Source of the DNA: Bacteroidota bacterium
GTDB taxonomy: Bacteria; Bacteroidota; Bacteroidia; Chitinophagales; Chitinophagaceae
Length of the DNA: 44,957 bases
Assembly (NCBI GenBank): GCA_013289015.1
Contig: JABDAV010000016.1
Span: 1-44,957 of the forward strand
Direction of reading: 5' to 3'
Shown: piece after piece, positions 26,639-35,814 of the stretch
Layout: each line of letters begins with the position of its first letter
How positions within the stretch are numbered: the stretch's first letter is position 1
Translations under genes and position numbers: made by a program
The notes under the pieces: generated by a model
Databases searched by the model: none
What the model saw: only the letters and a program-made list of their open reading frames with translations
Told to the model about the DNA's origin: nothing

Positions 26639-29071
26639 TTACGCATATTTATAAGCTGGTGAATGTTCAATAACATTTCCGTTCAATAATTGTATTGTCT
26701 TATCAAACCGGATATTTTCAACAGGCTCATGTGAAATAATGATAAATGTCCGCTGCTTTTCTTTGTTGATAAACGCTTCAATTTTTTCTTTTGATTCTTT
26801 ATCAATTCCTGATAATACTTCATCAATGATTATCAATTCGGCATCTGATAAAAATGCACGCAGCAACAGAATTTTTTTTCTTTGGCCGGTAGAAAGATTT
26901 CTTCCCTGTTCTGTGATCAGGAAATCCAACCCTTCTGCACTGTTTTGTATGAAATCATGAAAGCCTATGTGTTTGGATAATTCCAATATTTTATGATCAT
27001 TTATATTCCTGTTGAAACTTATATTAAATGCCAGCGTATCATTGAATAAGATATCATCATTGCTAATCAATAAAATCTTTTTTCTTAATGCGGATTGATT
27101 ATAAAAAACAAGCTTCTCAGTATTAATATAAATGTTGCCGCAGGTTGGTGTATACAGCATGGAGAGTATCTTACAAAAAGTAGATTTGCCCGCACCGTTA
27201 TTTCCTTCTAATCTTATTTTTTCTCCGCTAACAATATTGAAATTGAAATTTTTTAGAACAGTTTTTTGCGGTACATATTCAAAACCTACATCTTCAAAAT
27301 GAATATTTTTAAGATTGAAATCTTTGATCTTGTTTTCCTGTGTTGTTATTTTTTCAGTCGTTGTTTGTTCAACATTAAAATCCAGATACCTTTTTAAGAT
27401 AATTTCATTTTCCTGCAGGTCAATATTTTCATCCATGATGTTCATTAAAGAACTAAAAATTCTTCCCGACAAAGCAATGAATGTGATGATCTGGCCAACG
27501 GTTACAGATTGATTGCTGATAGAATTTAAGGAAAGAAAAACAAGAATTAAAGCGCTTGCAATAATGATGATGAAATCAATTACAGATGAATTTAAAAGAT
27601 TAATATAACGCACTTTCTTCTGCACCTGCATCATGCCGGCAACAGAAGGCTGAATACGTTGCTGAAATAAATATTCAAGATTAAAAGATTTTATTACCTG
27701 CAAGCCATCTATGTTTTCCAAAACGCCTGAAAACAAACCTGACTTCTGCATGAAGCGCCGCTTTTCATTCTCTCTTATTCCCGGCGTTATTATTTTAAAC
27801 CAAATTATAAACACGATCATTATAGCGAGAATGATCAAACTTATTTTCCAGTCAATTATAAATAAGATGATGAGTGAATAAACAGAGATGATACTGTCAG
27901 TAAGCACGGTTGTAAAAAACCGGGTAAAAAATGTTTTCAGCATTAAACTGTCTTTCATGCGCTCGGTTAAATCGCCACGATTAAATGCATGAATATACCT
28001 GATTGGAAAACTGTTGAGTTTTGCAACGAAACGCGTAAGAAAATGGTTATCAAAAATGTTTGAAAGCTGTATGGAAATAAAATTTTTGTATACGCGGATC
28101 AGCAGATCAAACAACTTAAATAAACCTAAGCCAACTGCAAATAAAATAACGAGGCTTGCATCATAACCTGGTAAAATATCATCAATCAAAATTTGGCTGC
28201 TGAATACAAGCAATTGTGTTATCAATGCAGCAAACAACGCTGCAAAAATGTAGATGTACCAAATCTTTTTGTATTGCTGCATTTCATGAAACAACTGCAT
28301 ATAAGCACTTTTTTTTCTCGCAGATTTTTCAGGTGTCAAGTTATTATAGGAGACAGCATCTGTTTTTTTTACTGTTAAAACAACAGGCGTTTTAATGCTC
28401 AGTTTATCTGTATCAGCATTTAAGGATTTGAATTCATTTGGAACAGCATTGAGTTGCAGGTTATATAAAAGATCTTTTAAAAATCCTGCTTCACTTTCTT
28501 TGGAAGCAAAACCATAATTTTCTTTCAGGTAAGAAAAATAAGTGAGCTTGTTGGCAACAACAGCTTCATCTTGCTGCATGATACCGTTAGGCTTAAAATT
28601 ATATTTGCTTAACTCATCTTTTATTAATTGCAGCAATACTTCTTTACTGCCCATTTTATCATAATAAGCAGTGCTTGTATAAGCACGTTGCATAAACTCA
28701 GCAAAACTCCATTTTGTGCCTGTCTGCTCAGCGGGATCAAGTATTAAAAATTTCTTTTCTTCTATTCCGTATATAACCACATAATGCAGGCCGCGGGAAT
28801 TTTTTACAGGTAAAATACAAGGCAAAAAAATTTTTATTTTCTCTGTGTTGAACTTTAAAGAATTCAGGTCAAGGAAATTATATTCCGCTTTAAACCGGTG
28901 TTGTTCAAAAAAAGTCTTTATGTCCTGGAACCACGCGCCGTTTGCATCCAAAGCCACCTGGCTTACAATATAATCCCGATCAACATTTAGCTTGTAATAA
29001 TTAAATATTGATTTTATAGCGCTGATGCCGCAGTCATTGTATTTTAACTGCTGATCTGATTTTACAGGCAT
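26639..29071 (-). CDS. Peptidase-containing ABC transporter (C39 peptidase, type 1 exporter)
   Basis: 810 aa, inner membrane. N-terminal C39 protease domain: Gln8 (oxyanion), catalytic Cys14 in YNDCGISAIKS, His96 in GLHYVVIYG and Asp112 in ILDPA, so the protease looks active and should cut after a double-glycine leader. A linker (about 140-260) leads to six membrane helices (about 275-530), then the ATPase: Walker A EGNNGAGKST (Lys629), signature LSTGQ near 725, Walker B LIIIDEVLSGID near 748 and H-loop IIISHE near 778. The ATG overlaps the kinase stop (TAATG). Expected to cleave and export the 48-aa GG-leader peptide encoded upstream. Confidence 0.95.
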   Translation of the reverse strand: MPVKSDQQLKYNDCGISAIKSIFNYYKLNVDRDYIVSQVALDANGAWFQDIKTFFEQHRFKAEYNFLDLNSLKFNTEKIKIFLPCILPVKNSRGLHYVVIYGIEEKKFLILDPAEQTGTKWSFAEFMQRAYTSTAYYDKMGSKEVLLQLIKDELSKYNFKPNGIMQQDEAVVANKLTYFSYLKENYGFASKESEAGFLKDLLYNLQLNAVPNEFKSLNADTDKLSIKTPVVLTVKKTDAVSYNNLTPEKSARKKSAYMQLFHEMQQYKKIWYIYIFAALFAALITQLLVFSSQILIDDILPGYDASLVILFAVGLGLFKLFDLLIRVYKNFISIQLSNIFDNHFLTRFVAKLNSFPIRYIHAFNRGDLTERMKDSLMLKTFFTRFFTTVLTDSIISVYSLIILFIIDWKISLIILAIMIVFIIWFKIITPGIRENEKRRFMQKSGLFSGVLENIDGLQVIKSFNLEYLFQQRIQPSVAGMMQVQKKVRYINLLNSSVIDFIIIIASALILVFLSLNSISNQSVTVGQIITFIALSGRIFSSLMNIMDENIDLQENEIILKRYLDFNVEQTTTEKITTQENKIKDFNLKNIHFEDVGFEYVPQKTVLKNFNFNIVSGEKIRLEGNNGAGKSTFCKILSMLYTPTCGNIYINTEKLVFYNQSALRKKILLISNDDILFNDTLAFNISFNRNINDHKILELSKHIGFHDFIQNSAEGLDFLITEQGRNLSTGQRKKILLLRAFLSDAELIIIDEVLSGIDKESKEKIEAFINKEKQRTFIIISHEPVENIRFDKTIQLLNGNVIEHSPAYKYA

Positions 29072-30234
29072 TACAAATTGTTTTTTAAAAAAGTACCATA
29101 GACTTCTCCGGCATTGGCAAATCTCAGTTTTGTATTTTTTGAAACACAGATAGCAATGATATCAATCAACCATTGTGGAACCGCAAAACCATATTGCGAT
29201 ATCTCCGGGAATTCAACTTGTTTTTCTTTTATAGCTGTTGCCAGTTCTTCCCAGGTTAAACCATTGAACGGATATTCATTGTACAAAAGCATGTATAGCA
29301 CAATTCCCAATTGAAATACATCTGAAAAAAAATCAGGCTTACGTAAAAATTTGTTATGGGTTGTTTTTTTAATTCTTTCCGGCGGCATAAAAAAATAAGC
29401 TCCACCAAAATTTACTAATTGATCCTTATCTAATTGAGTGTTTAGTGCAAGACCAAAATCAATTATCTTAATTTTATTTTCACCTGTAATTAAAATATTG
29501 CTTGAATGAATATCACCATGCACAATATTTAATGCATGCATTTCTTTAAATGCATAAAGAATTCTTTCTATAATTTTTAAAACCAGGTTAAAGGTTGATT
29601 TCTTTTTCCGGTTAATAAATTGAGGTAAGCTTAAGCCGTTAATAAAATCCTGGATAAAATAAGTGTAGTTTCCTGTTACAATAAATGCATAAGCGCCTGG
29701 TGCAATTCCGGTTTCAGATAATAACTGTAAGAAAGTAAACTCTCTTTCAAATTCTTCAATTCTTTTTTTATCATGTTGTTTTAATAACTTGATCACGACA
29801 TTTTTTCCTGAGTTTATATCAACTGCTCTATAAATATCAACTTCATTATTAGTATCTATAATTTCTTCAATAGCATATTGATCAAGATTATTACCTGGAT
29901 TAAATAACGGGCTTGTTTTGATTTTGATTGGCTCATAATTTTCCGGCACTATAAAATGCCTGTATTTTATATATTTAAAGAAAGGTTGAATTATTTTTTT
30001 TATATCTTTAACCGGCGCATTTACTTCTGATGCAACCTCTTCATTCAACTGTTTAAATGTTTTTGGAGTAGAAAATTTTTCGATAAAAGTTTTTGTGGTT
30101 TGATTGATGATAAATTGCCTGTCGCCGCTCTCATCAGTTATTAAAAAAGAATTACTGTAAACAGAATTGTTTATAATTTTTATATGTGCCGTAACAGGAG
30201 CAATATTTATATTTTCAGGAATTCTGAATCGCAT
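29071..30234 (-). CDS. Ser/Thr-protein-kinase-like enzyme with N-terminal PqqD/RRE-like domain
   Basis: 387 aa, no signal peptide, cytoplasmic. Residues about 25-96 look like a PqqD/RiPP-recognition-element fold: a small beta part (FLITDESGDRQFIINQTTKTF) then helices FKQLNEEVASEV and VKDIKKIIQPFFKYIKYRHFI. The kinase domain begins near 118: Lys149 in VVIKLL, hinge IQDFINGLSLPQF, catalytic loop HGDIHSSNIL (His239, Asp241, Asn246), DFG at 259-261, GAYFFMPPERI as an activation/P+1 segment, and a C-lobe to the end. All catalytic residues are present, so it should bind ATP and phosphorylate. It lies between the GG-peptide and C39-ABC genes; the likely substrate is the precursor peptide (inference). 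Confidence 0.85.
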   Translation of the reverse strand: MRFRIPENINIAPVTAHIKIINNSVYSNSFLITDESGDRQFIINQTTKTFIEKFSTPKTFKQLNEEVASEVNAPVKDIKKIIQPFFKYIKYRHFIVPENYEPIKIKTSPLFNPGNNLDQYAIEEIIDTNNEVDIYRAVDINSGKNVVIKLLKQHDKKRIEEFEREFTFLQLLSETGIAPGAYAFIVTGNYTYFIQDFINGLSLPQFINRKKKSTFNLVLKIIERILYAFKEMHALNIVHGDIHSSNILITGENKIKIIDFGLALNTQLDKDQLVNFGGAYFFMPPERIKKTTHNKFLRKPDFFSDVFQLGIVLYMLLYNEYPFNGLTWEELATAIKEKQVEFPEISQYGFAVPQWLIDIIAICVSKNTKLRFANAGEVYGTFLKNNL

Positions 30235-30293
30235 ACAAGGCTGTTTTCTTCATGAAGATTTTGATAATTAAGTTACATACTCCGGTTAAAAAC

Positions 30294-30320
30294 AATAGCA
30301 CTCCCTAAGAGAGTGCTATT
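30294..30320 (-). terminator. Hairpin between peptide and kinase genes (likely attenuator)
   Basis: AATAGCACTC / GAGTGCTATT, a 10-bp stem with a 7-nt loop, 16 bp after the peptide stop and 59 bp before the kinase ATG. On the minus strand it is followed by GTTTTTAACC. A partial terminator here would give more peptide than enzyme transcript, a common plan in bacteriocin operons. Confidence 0.65.
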
Positions 30321-30336
30321 AAAAACAAAGGAGCCA

Positions 30337-30483
30337 TTAATAGTAACTAATGTGGGACTTTTGTTTCTTTGTTTTCGTTTTTGTTTTCGTTTGAGTTTTT
30401 GTTTTAGTGCCGTGTTTACCACCAACAACTTCATTCACAGAACTAACCTTTAATTCTGACATGATTTTTTCTAATGTGAGCAT
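30337..30483 (-). CDS. Double-glycine-leader precursor peptide with Lys-Thr repeat core
   Basis: 48 aa, too short for ordinary ORF calling. The leader is MLTLEKIMSELKVSSVNEVV then GG (residues 21-22): an amphipathic leader with Leu/Ile/Val at regular spacing and a Gly-Gly cleavage site, as used by C39 peptidase ABC exporters. The mature part (26 residues) begins KHGTKTKTQTKTKTKTKK and ends in QKSHISYY: 9 Lys, 7 Thr, 2 Ser, 2 Tyr, no Cys. It is the first gene of the kinase-ABC-HlyD-TolC unit on the minus strand. A strongly basic secreted peptide, possibly antimicrobial, signalling or polyanion-binding, whose Thr residues may be phosphorylated. I do not recognise a named family. Confidence 0.85.
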   Translation of the reverse strand: MLTLEKIMSELKVSSVNEVVGGKHGTKTKTQTKTKTKTKKQKSHISYY

Positions 30484-30832
30484 ACTTAAATTTTTATGAT
30501 TTTGATGTTTCGCCTACTTTTTTCTTAGGGTGTTCAGCTTCTTTCCCATTTATTGGTTGTATCACAACAAAAGAATGTAACCATCAATCTTAAAATTTTT
30601 TTTGCCGGATTATTATTAAGAAAATAACTGGCAGTCCAAAGTGATGTTGAAATCAAAACCAGGTATGCTTAAAAAATTTTGTATTATATAAATGAATGCC
30701 GATGGATAATTATTTATCGTAAATATTTTAAATTCCAGGTTACAGTTTCTTTTCCAGGTGTAACTTATTTATGCAGATAGAGCAGACTAAATGTTTGCTC
30801 CCGGTACTTAAAAATTAAAAACTTAAACATTT
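30484..30832. other. Divergent intergenic region upstream of the peptide operon
   Basis: 349 bp between the peptide gene (minus) and a lipoprotein gene (plus); both promoters should lie here, but I found no convincing -33/-7 pair. On the minus strand a frame from a GTG at 30565 to a TAA at 30494 (23 codons, MIQPINGKEAEHPKKKVGETSK...) ends 10 bp before the peptide ATG; it lacks a leader or Gly-Gly and is probably chance or a remnant. Confidence 0.45.
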
Positions 30833-31321
30833 ATGAAAAAGAAATTTATGACAACCTCATTCAACATGAAAAAAACCATTTTTGCAGTTGTAATGGCTTC
30901 GGCTTCGCTTTTTATTTGTTCCTGTTCCAAACCGGATATTTCCAAACCGGTTAATACTTCACAGGTAAGCGACGATCAAACAACAGCAGTTAAACGTACA
31001 ACGCCTGCGCCCGGCAATTATACGGTAGGCCTTTATGTAAATGATAACGATACCAGTACTACTGATTTTACCGGTTATGTATTTACTTTTAAAGCTACCG
31101 GAGTACTAACCGCCAAGTTGGGAAATACTACTTATACCGGCAAATGGGAATCAAAAGATAATGGCACGGAACTTAAACTTGATATTGACGGCACGCCACC
31201 TTTACATGAAATAGACAAAAGCTGGAACGTTATAAAACTTACAAACCTGCTTATTAATCTCAATGATCCTGAGCATGGTGATGCAGGAAGAGACGTTCTG
31301 ATTTTTAACAGGATAAAATAA
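30833..31321 (+). CDS. Small lipoprotein, function unknown
   Basis: 162 aa as read from 30833; an internal ATG at 30866 gives a cleaner lipoprotein signal (MKKTIFAVVMASASLFICSC) and may be the true start. Cys after ICS is the probable lipidated residue. The mature part, about 130 aa, has a beta-rich sequence (GYVFTFKATGVLTAKLGNTTYTGKWESKDNGTELKLDID), which resembles lipocalin-like small lipoproteins of Bacteroidota; I cannot name a family. It is divergent from the peptide operon and has a good terminator. Confidence 0.7.
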   Translation: MKKKFMTTSFNMKKTIFAVVMASASLFICSCSKPDISKPVNTSQVSDDQTTAVKRTTPAPGNYTVGLYVNDNDTSTTDFTGYVFTFKATGVLTAKLGNTTYTGKWESKDNGTELKLDIDGTPPLHEIDKSWNVIKLTNLLINLNDPEHGDAGRDVLIFNRIK

Positions 31322-31363
31322 TTAAAATCAAGCTGACCGATAAGCCAATTTAAAAATTTATAC

Positions 31364-31396
31364 AATAACAGCAGGAATGACCCTGCTGTTATTTTG
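31364..31396 (+). terminator. Rho-independent terminator of the 162-aa lipoprotein gene
   Basis: 12-bp stem AATAACAGCAGG / CCTGCTGTTATT, 6-nt loop, followed by TTG, about 43 bp after the stop codon. Confidence 0.65.
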
Positions 31397-31587
31397 CATA
31401 CTCACATAGCATCAATTAAAATTCTATTCCTGGGGTAACAACGGAACAACCAATTAAAACAATAATGCTTATTTGCCTGCCCAGACATATAAACCCTGGC
31501 TTTCTTTTAATATTTTACTTCTATAATCAATAAGTTTACATTTTCGGTTACAAATTTGTTTTTATTCTATACTAACAATTGAACTTC

Positions 31588-32202
31588 ATGCATATTGAAA
31601 GGAATTATTCAGATGCAGAGCTTGTATATACACTTAAGCATGCAACAGAAATGGATGCAGGTATTAAATTTATTTATAGAGAATATTATACATTCCTGGA
31701 AAAATATGTTCTGAACAATAAAGGAAATAAAGAAGATGCAAGTGATGTGATCCAGGAAACGATAATCGTTTTTATATCCATCGTTGAACAGGATAAGTTT
31801 AGAGGTGATGCCAGTGTAAAATCTTTTTTGTATTCGATTACGCGCAATTTATGGTTAACAGAACTTAAAAAAAGAAACAGCGCCGATAACCGGAATAAAT
31901 ATTTTGAAAAAAGTAAAGACACCATTGAACAGGGAATTATAAAGCATTTAATAAACAGGGAACATTTGACTTTAATACAACAACTCTTTGAAAAACTTGG
32001 TGAAAAATGCAGGCAGTTGTTAATGCTGGTATATTACGAAGAATTATCAATGAGCGCTATTGTTGAACTTATGCCGGATTATCAAAATGAACAGGTGCTA
32101 CGTAATAAAAAATATAAGTGCATGAAACAGTTAGAACAGATGATGCAAAATGATGAGCCATTGCGGATAAAATTTAAAAATGCATTAAAATATGCCGGGT
32201 AA
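31588..32202 (+). CDS. ECF-type RNA polymerase sigma factor
   Basis: 204 aa from the ATG at 31588 (a TTG three codons earlier is possible). Region 2: FIYREYYTFLEKYV ... DASDVIQETIIVFI ... FRGDASVKSFLYSITRNLWLTELKKR, the DvvQdvf-type and core-binding helices of sigma-70 region 2. Region 4: INREHLTLIQQLFEKLGEKCRQLLMLVYYEELSMSAIVELM, where ELSMSAIVELM is the helix-turn-helix. No extra domains. Its last 11 bp overlap the start of the next gene, a membrane protein that fits an anti-sigma role, so activity is probably set by that partner. Confidence 0.92.
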   Translation: MHIERNYSDAELVYTLKHATEMDAGIKFIYREYYTFLEKYVLNNKGNKEDASDVIQETIIVFISIVEQDKFRGDASVKSFLYSITRNLWLTELKKRNSADNRNKYFEKSKDTIEQGIIKHLINREHLTLIQQLFEKLGEKCRQLLMLVYYEELSMSAIVELMPDYQNEQVLRNKKYKCMKQLEQMMQNDEPLRIKFKNALKYAG

Positions 32203-32968
32203 TCCTGAAAATGATATAACAGAAATTTTAGTCCGGTATATGGATGATGAATTAACACCGGGAGAAAAAGCAACTATTGCAGAGCAACTGCAACAGGATG
32301 CCGTTTTAAATGAGCGTTACCAGCTTCTTCTTGCAGCGAAGCAGGCAATAAGAATGCAAGGCCTGAAACAGCGCGTGCAGAATTTACATAAAGAATATGT
32401 TCCTCAAACTAAAGAATTAAAGCAAGAAAAAATTGTAGGCAGAACTTCTTTCTTTAAAACATTTATGCGCATAGCTGCAGTATTTATTATTGTTGTTGCA
32501 GGTTATGGAGTGTTTGAATTTGCCCTAACCAATGATCAGTCTGTGTATGAGGATCATTTTTTAAGTTATGAATTGCCTGTAAACAGGGGCCTGGGTACTT
32601 CAAATACAATTGATAGTCTATATGCTGCAAAAAATTATGCAGGTACTATTGAAGCATTTAATGCAAAGCAACATAAAATTCAACAGGATTATTTTCTTGC
32701 AGCACAATGTTATTTACAACTAAACAATGCAGGTAAAGCAATAGAAGCTTTTCAAGATGTTGAAAATTTAAACAATGTAAATGCTCAAAAATCTTTCGTT
32801 CAGGAAACTGATTATTATCTTGCATTAGCTTATATAAAGGCTGGCAATATTGATGCAGGTAAAAGACAAATAGACAAAATTCTTTCCGATAAAGAACACT
32901 TGTTTTATAACAAGGCTAAACAGATCAGCGGTATACAACTTAAAATTCTGCAACTTAAAAATAAGTGA
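32192..32968 (+). CDS. Membrane anti-sigma-like protein with extracytoplasmic TPR-like domain
   Basis: 258 aa. Residues 1-85 are cytosolic and helical (ITEILVRYMDDELTPGEKATIAEQL resembles the short helix start of zinc-less anti-sigma domains), with one membrane helix at about 92-110 (RIAAVFIIVVAGYGVFEFAL). The outer part (120-258) has TPR-like helical pairs (KNYAGTIEAFNAKQHKIQQDYFLAAQCYLQLNNAGKAIEAFQ). Overlap of 11 bp with the ECF sigma gene supports a sigma/anti-sigma pair. The TPR part may sense a partner in the periplasm. The stop lies only 8 bp from the stop of the convergent CHAT gene. Confidence 0.8.
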   Translation: MPGNPENDITEILVRYMDDELTPGEKATIAEQLQQDAVLNERYQLLLAAKQAIRMQGLKQRVQNLHKEYVPQTKELKQEKIVGRTSFFKTFMRIAAVFIIVVAGYGVFEFALTNDQSVYEDHFLSYELPVNRGLGTSNTIDSLYAAKNYAGTIEAFNAKQHKIQQDYFLAAQCYLQLNNAGKAIEAFQDVENLNNVNAQKSFVQETDYYLALAYIKAGNIDAGKRQIDKILSDKEHLFYNKAKQISGIQLKILQLKNK

Positions 32969-32976
32969 CCTATCAA

Positions 32977-35748
32977 TTATTCTTGCGTTGGTTTTTTATA
33001 TTTTAAAGTAAACACAAGCATCGGTATAACTGCAGCTATTATTGCTACAATCCACCAATAGTTAAAAGATTTTTCATCCTGCACATCGCCAATAAAAATA
33101 AGATGGCTCCAGTATTGCGGAGCATGAAACTGCGTCATGGATACATCATGCAATAAATCAATTTTTGCTTTCTGTAAAGCCTGGGTATAAGTAAAGCCTT
33201 TAGCTGTATAATAATAAAATTTTTCACTTATGTAAGCGGTAGACCTGTCTTCGGCTTTCCATAAAGAAGTAATAATATTCGGGCAACCAGCAAATGCAAA
33301 TGCTCTTGACAAACTTAAAGCACCTTCGCTTTGAGATAGCTTTCCATTCCCGGTTTCACAGGCACTTAAAAAAATAAGTTGTGTGTTTGGTAATTGCAGA
33401 TTATATACTTCCTGCGCAAAAATTTTATAGTTACTGTCGGTTTTGCTTTGTTTATAAAAAGCAATGTATGAATCTTCAGGTTGATCGAAATTAACTACTG
33501 CATGTGTAGCAAGGTGAATAACAGATGCCTGTGCAGCATCTGAAAGAAACCTGTTTTTTGTAGCTAAATTATCCCTGTACTGGGATGCCTCCGGAAAACC
33601 TGCTATTTCTTTTGCCGATGTGGGCAATACATTCATTGCTGCATTGCTGTTGTAGGAAGCGAACGGTGCAAATGCAACAGCATGTCTTTCGTTAAAAGCA
33701 GTTGTATTTTTTTGCAAAAAAGGTAAAGCAAACTGGTACGTGATGGCATAATTTTCTATAAGATATTTGTTGTCTTTATTTTTAAATGCTTCAAAGGGAA
33801 CGTTTATAAGATTTTGGCCAGGTATAATGATAAGTGATGTGATTCCATCTAAATCTTTCAGCAGCGGATTGATAAGTGTATTGTATAAATATTTTGATGC
33901 AGTATCACTATAAACTTCTCCCGCAGTAATTGTTGAAAGTTGAGTTGTATAATCCGTAATATTTTTTTCAAGTGTTATGCCAGGTTTAATTTCATATTCA
34001 TTGATGCTGCTTTTTTTAATAATATATGCATATAATTTTTCTGCACCTTTAAAATAACAAACAACTGCAGTTGAATTGTTTAATATATTTTGTTGAATAG
34101 AAGATATATCAACATTATCGGCAGCAAATTTTTGATTATAATAAGAAGGATATTTTTTATATAAATTATTAATGTTCTGCAGCTGTAATTCTGCAGTGTT
34201 AACCGCTGAAAGTAAATTACTTTGCCCGGTACTATCTGAGGATTGTTGCAACTGAAGCTGTAATCTTGATATAATGATCCTGGTGTTTCTTTCTTTTTGC
34301 AACAATGAATCCGGCAAACCTGCAAATTTTTTAATCGTATTTTCTTTTGAATTAATCATAAGCGACGTGGCGCGGCTTTTACTTACCCATGTAAGCGCCT
34401 GTATTTTTTCATTCTCATTTTGAACTTTATCAGCAGACATGATAAAATCAACTGCATGTATATAAGTATCAAAAACTTTATCCGCTATAAACAATCTTGC
34501 TTCATCATTATCAATGGATTCTTTTATATAGTCTGATAAAACAAAAGCAGAATCATAGGTATTGATCGCTGCCGTAAAATATTTTTTTTCTTTTTCCTCA
34601 TCATATAAAACAGCAAAACAATTTGCTTTAGCCGCCAATGCATCAAACAAATTATAGCTCGTAAAATCACCAATAAAACTTCCCGGGTTTACAGATACGT
34701 TACTGTCATTAAATTTATAATCATATTGTATAATTGAGCGTTGATAATACTGCAATGCTGCTAAAGGTTGTTTTTTCATCAGCATTAAATCACCAAAGTA
34801 TTTACAGGTAGCTGCATAATAGGTATTTTTTTGTTTGGATGAACCTTGGTTAAAAAACGATGAAGCTTTTTTTAGATATTGAGCAGCAAGTGCTGTATCA
34901 TTTTTTAATATATAAGCACGTGCTGTTGCATTGCTCACAGCAATAGCATAATTGCCATTATATTTTTGCAGGATATTCAAATAGTGTAAAGCACTGTCCG
35001 GTTGATTTTTTGAAAGATATATATCCGCTATATTGTTTATTACCGGCTGTGATGGCTGCTGATAATCCAATAATTTTTTATATAAATACAATGCAGAATC
35101 AGGATGACCTGACAGCTTAACGGCAGAAGCAATATTTGCAGACATCGCGAAGATCGCCTCTTTTAAATCCGGCCTTGTTTTTTTAGTAATCTCTAAAGCT
35201 TTATTGAAGTAAGTGCCGCTTTGCAGGTAATCGCCTGCCTCACTGTACACAGCCCCAAGCGAGTTATACAGGTCGCCGGCAAGCCCGGCAAATGGATAAC
35301 GGTCTATAATTTTTTCCGCCCAAGAAAAATAATATACAGAGGAATCAAACAAGCCATCCATATAATGAACATTGCCTGCGGACAACAATAAACGAAATAA
35401 AATCGAGTCGCTTAAATTGTACGTTTTCTGAAGCCCTAAAGCAGCATAATAATCCTGCAAAATTTCCTGTGAAGAATAATTAAGTCCTTGTTTAAGGATG
35501 CCCATCCGTTCATAACAATTATAAAGGAGAACTGCATTTGCCTTATTAGAGAGAAGCGCAGAAGCAACGCTTTGATAATATTTTAAAGCAATTGAATCGG
35601 TGCTGTCCGTTGCAGATCCATTGAATAATGTTTCTGCCTGTTTGTATAATTGCTGAACCGATTGGAATTTACCGGTTTGCTGGCTTAGCAGGTTTATATA
35701 TAAAAGAAATGCAAGCGCAATAAAAGTCAGGAAAAGCTTCTTTTTCAT
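32977..35748 (-). CDS. TPR-CHAT domain protein (caspase/separase-like protease), membrane anchored
   Basis: 923 aa. N-terminal signal or anchor (residues about 5-20), then many TPR helices (about 30-450: e.g. [44 protein letters not shown]) and a linker. The CHAT domain runs from about 600 to 880, with a catalytic His749 in HLATHA and Cys797 in FLSACETG, plus [25 protein letters not shown]-terminal membrane helix (about 890-915) ends in KYKKPTQE, so the protease probably faces the periplasm. CHAT proteins are caspase-like cysteine proteases in death, defence or signalling circuits. Opposite and 8 bp from the anti-sigma-like gene, so they may be linked (inference). Confidence 0.88.
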   Translation of the reverse strand: MKKKLFLTFIALAFLLYINLLSQQTGKFQSVQQLYKQAETLFNGSATDSTDSIALKYYQSVASALLSNKANAVLLYNCYERMGILKQGLNYSSQEILQDYYAALGLQKTYNLSDSILFRLLLSAGNVHYMDGLFDSSVYYFSWAEKIIDRYPFAGLAGDLYNSLGAVYSEAGDYLQSGTYFNKALEITKKTRPDLKEAIFAMSANIASAVKLSGHPDSALYLYKKLLDYQQPSQPVINNIADIYLSKNQPDSALHYLNILQKYNGNYAIAVSNATARAYILKNDTALAAQYLKKASSFFNQGSSKQKNTYYAATCKYFGDLMLMKKQPLAALQYYQRSIIQYDYKFNDSNVSVNPGSFIGDFTSYNLFDALAAKANCFAVLYDEEKEKKYFTAAINTYDSAFVLSDYIKESIDNDEARLFIADKVFDTYIHAVDFIMSADKVQNENEKIQALTWVSKSRATSLMINSKENTIKKFAGLPDSLLQKERNTRIIISRLQLQLQQSSDSTGQSNLLSAVNTAELQLQNINNLYKKYPSYYNQKFAADNVDISSIQQNILNNSTAVVCYFKGAEKLYAYIIKKSSINEYEIKPGITLEKNITDYTTQLSTITAGEVYSDTASKYLYNTLINPLLKDLDGITSLIIIPGQNLINVPFEAFKNKDNKYLIENYAITYQFALPFLQKNTTAFNERHAVAFAPFASYNSNAAMNVLPTSAKEIAGFPEASQYRDNLATKNRFLSDAAQASVIHLATHAVVNFDQPEDSYIAFYKQSKTDSNYKIFAQEVYNLQLPNTQLIFLSACETGNGKLSQSEGALSLSRAFAFAGCPNIITSLWKAEDRSTAYISEKFYYYTAKGFTYTQALQKAKIDLLHDVSMTQFHAPQYWSHLIFIGDVQDEKSFNYWWIVAIIAAVIPMLVFTLKYKKPTQE

Positions 35749-35814
35749 TCAGTGAGCGAGCACTAAATTAAAACATAAGCTTCATAAAATATAACAGGAA
35801 CCTGTTTTACTGCT

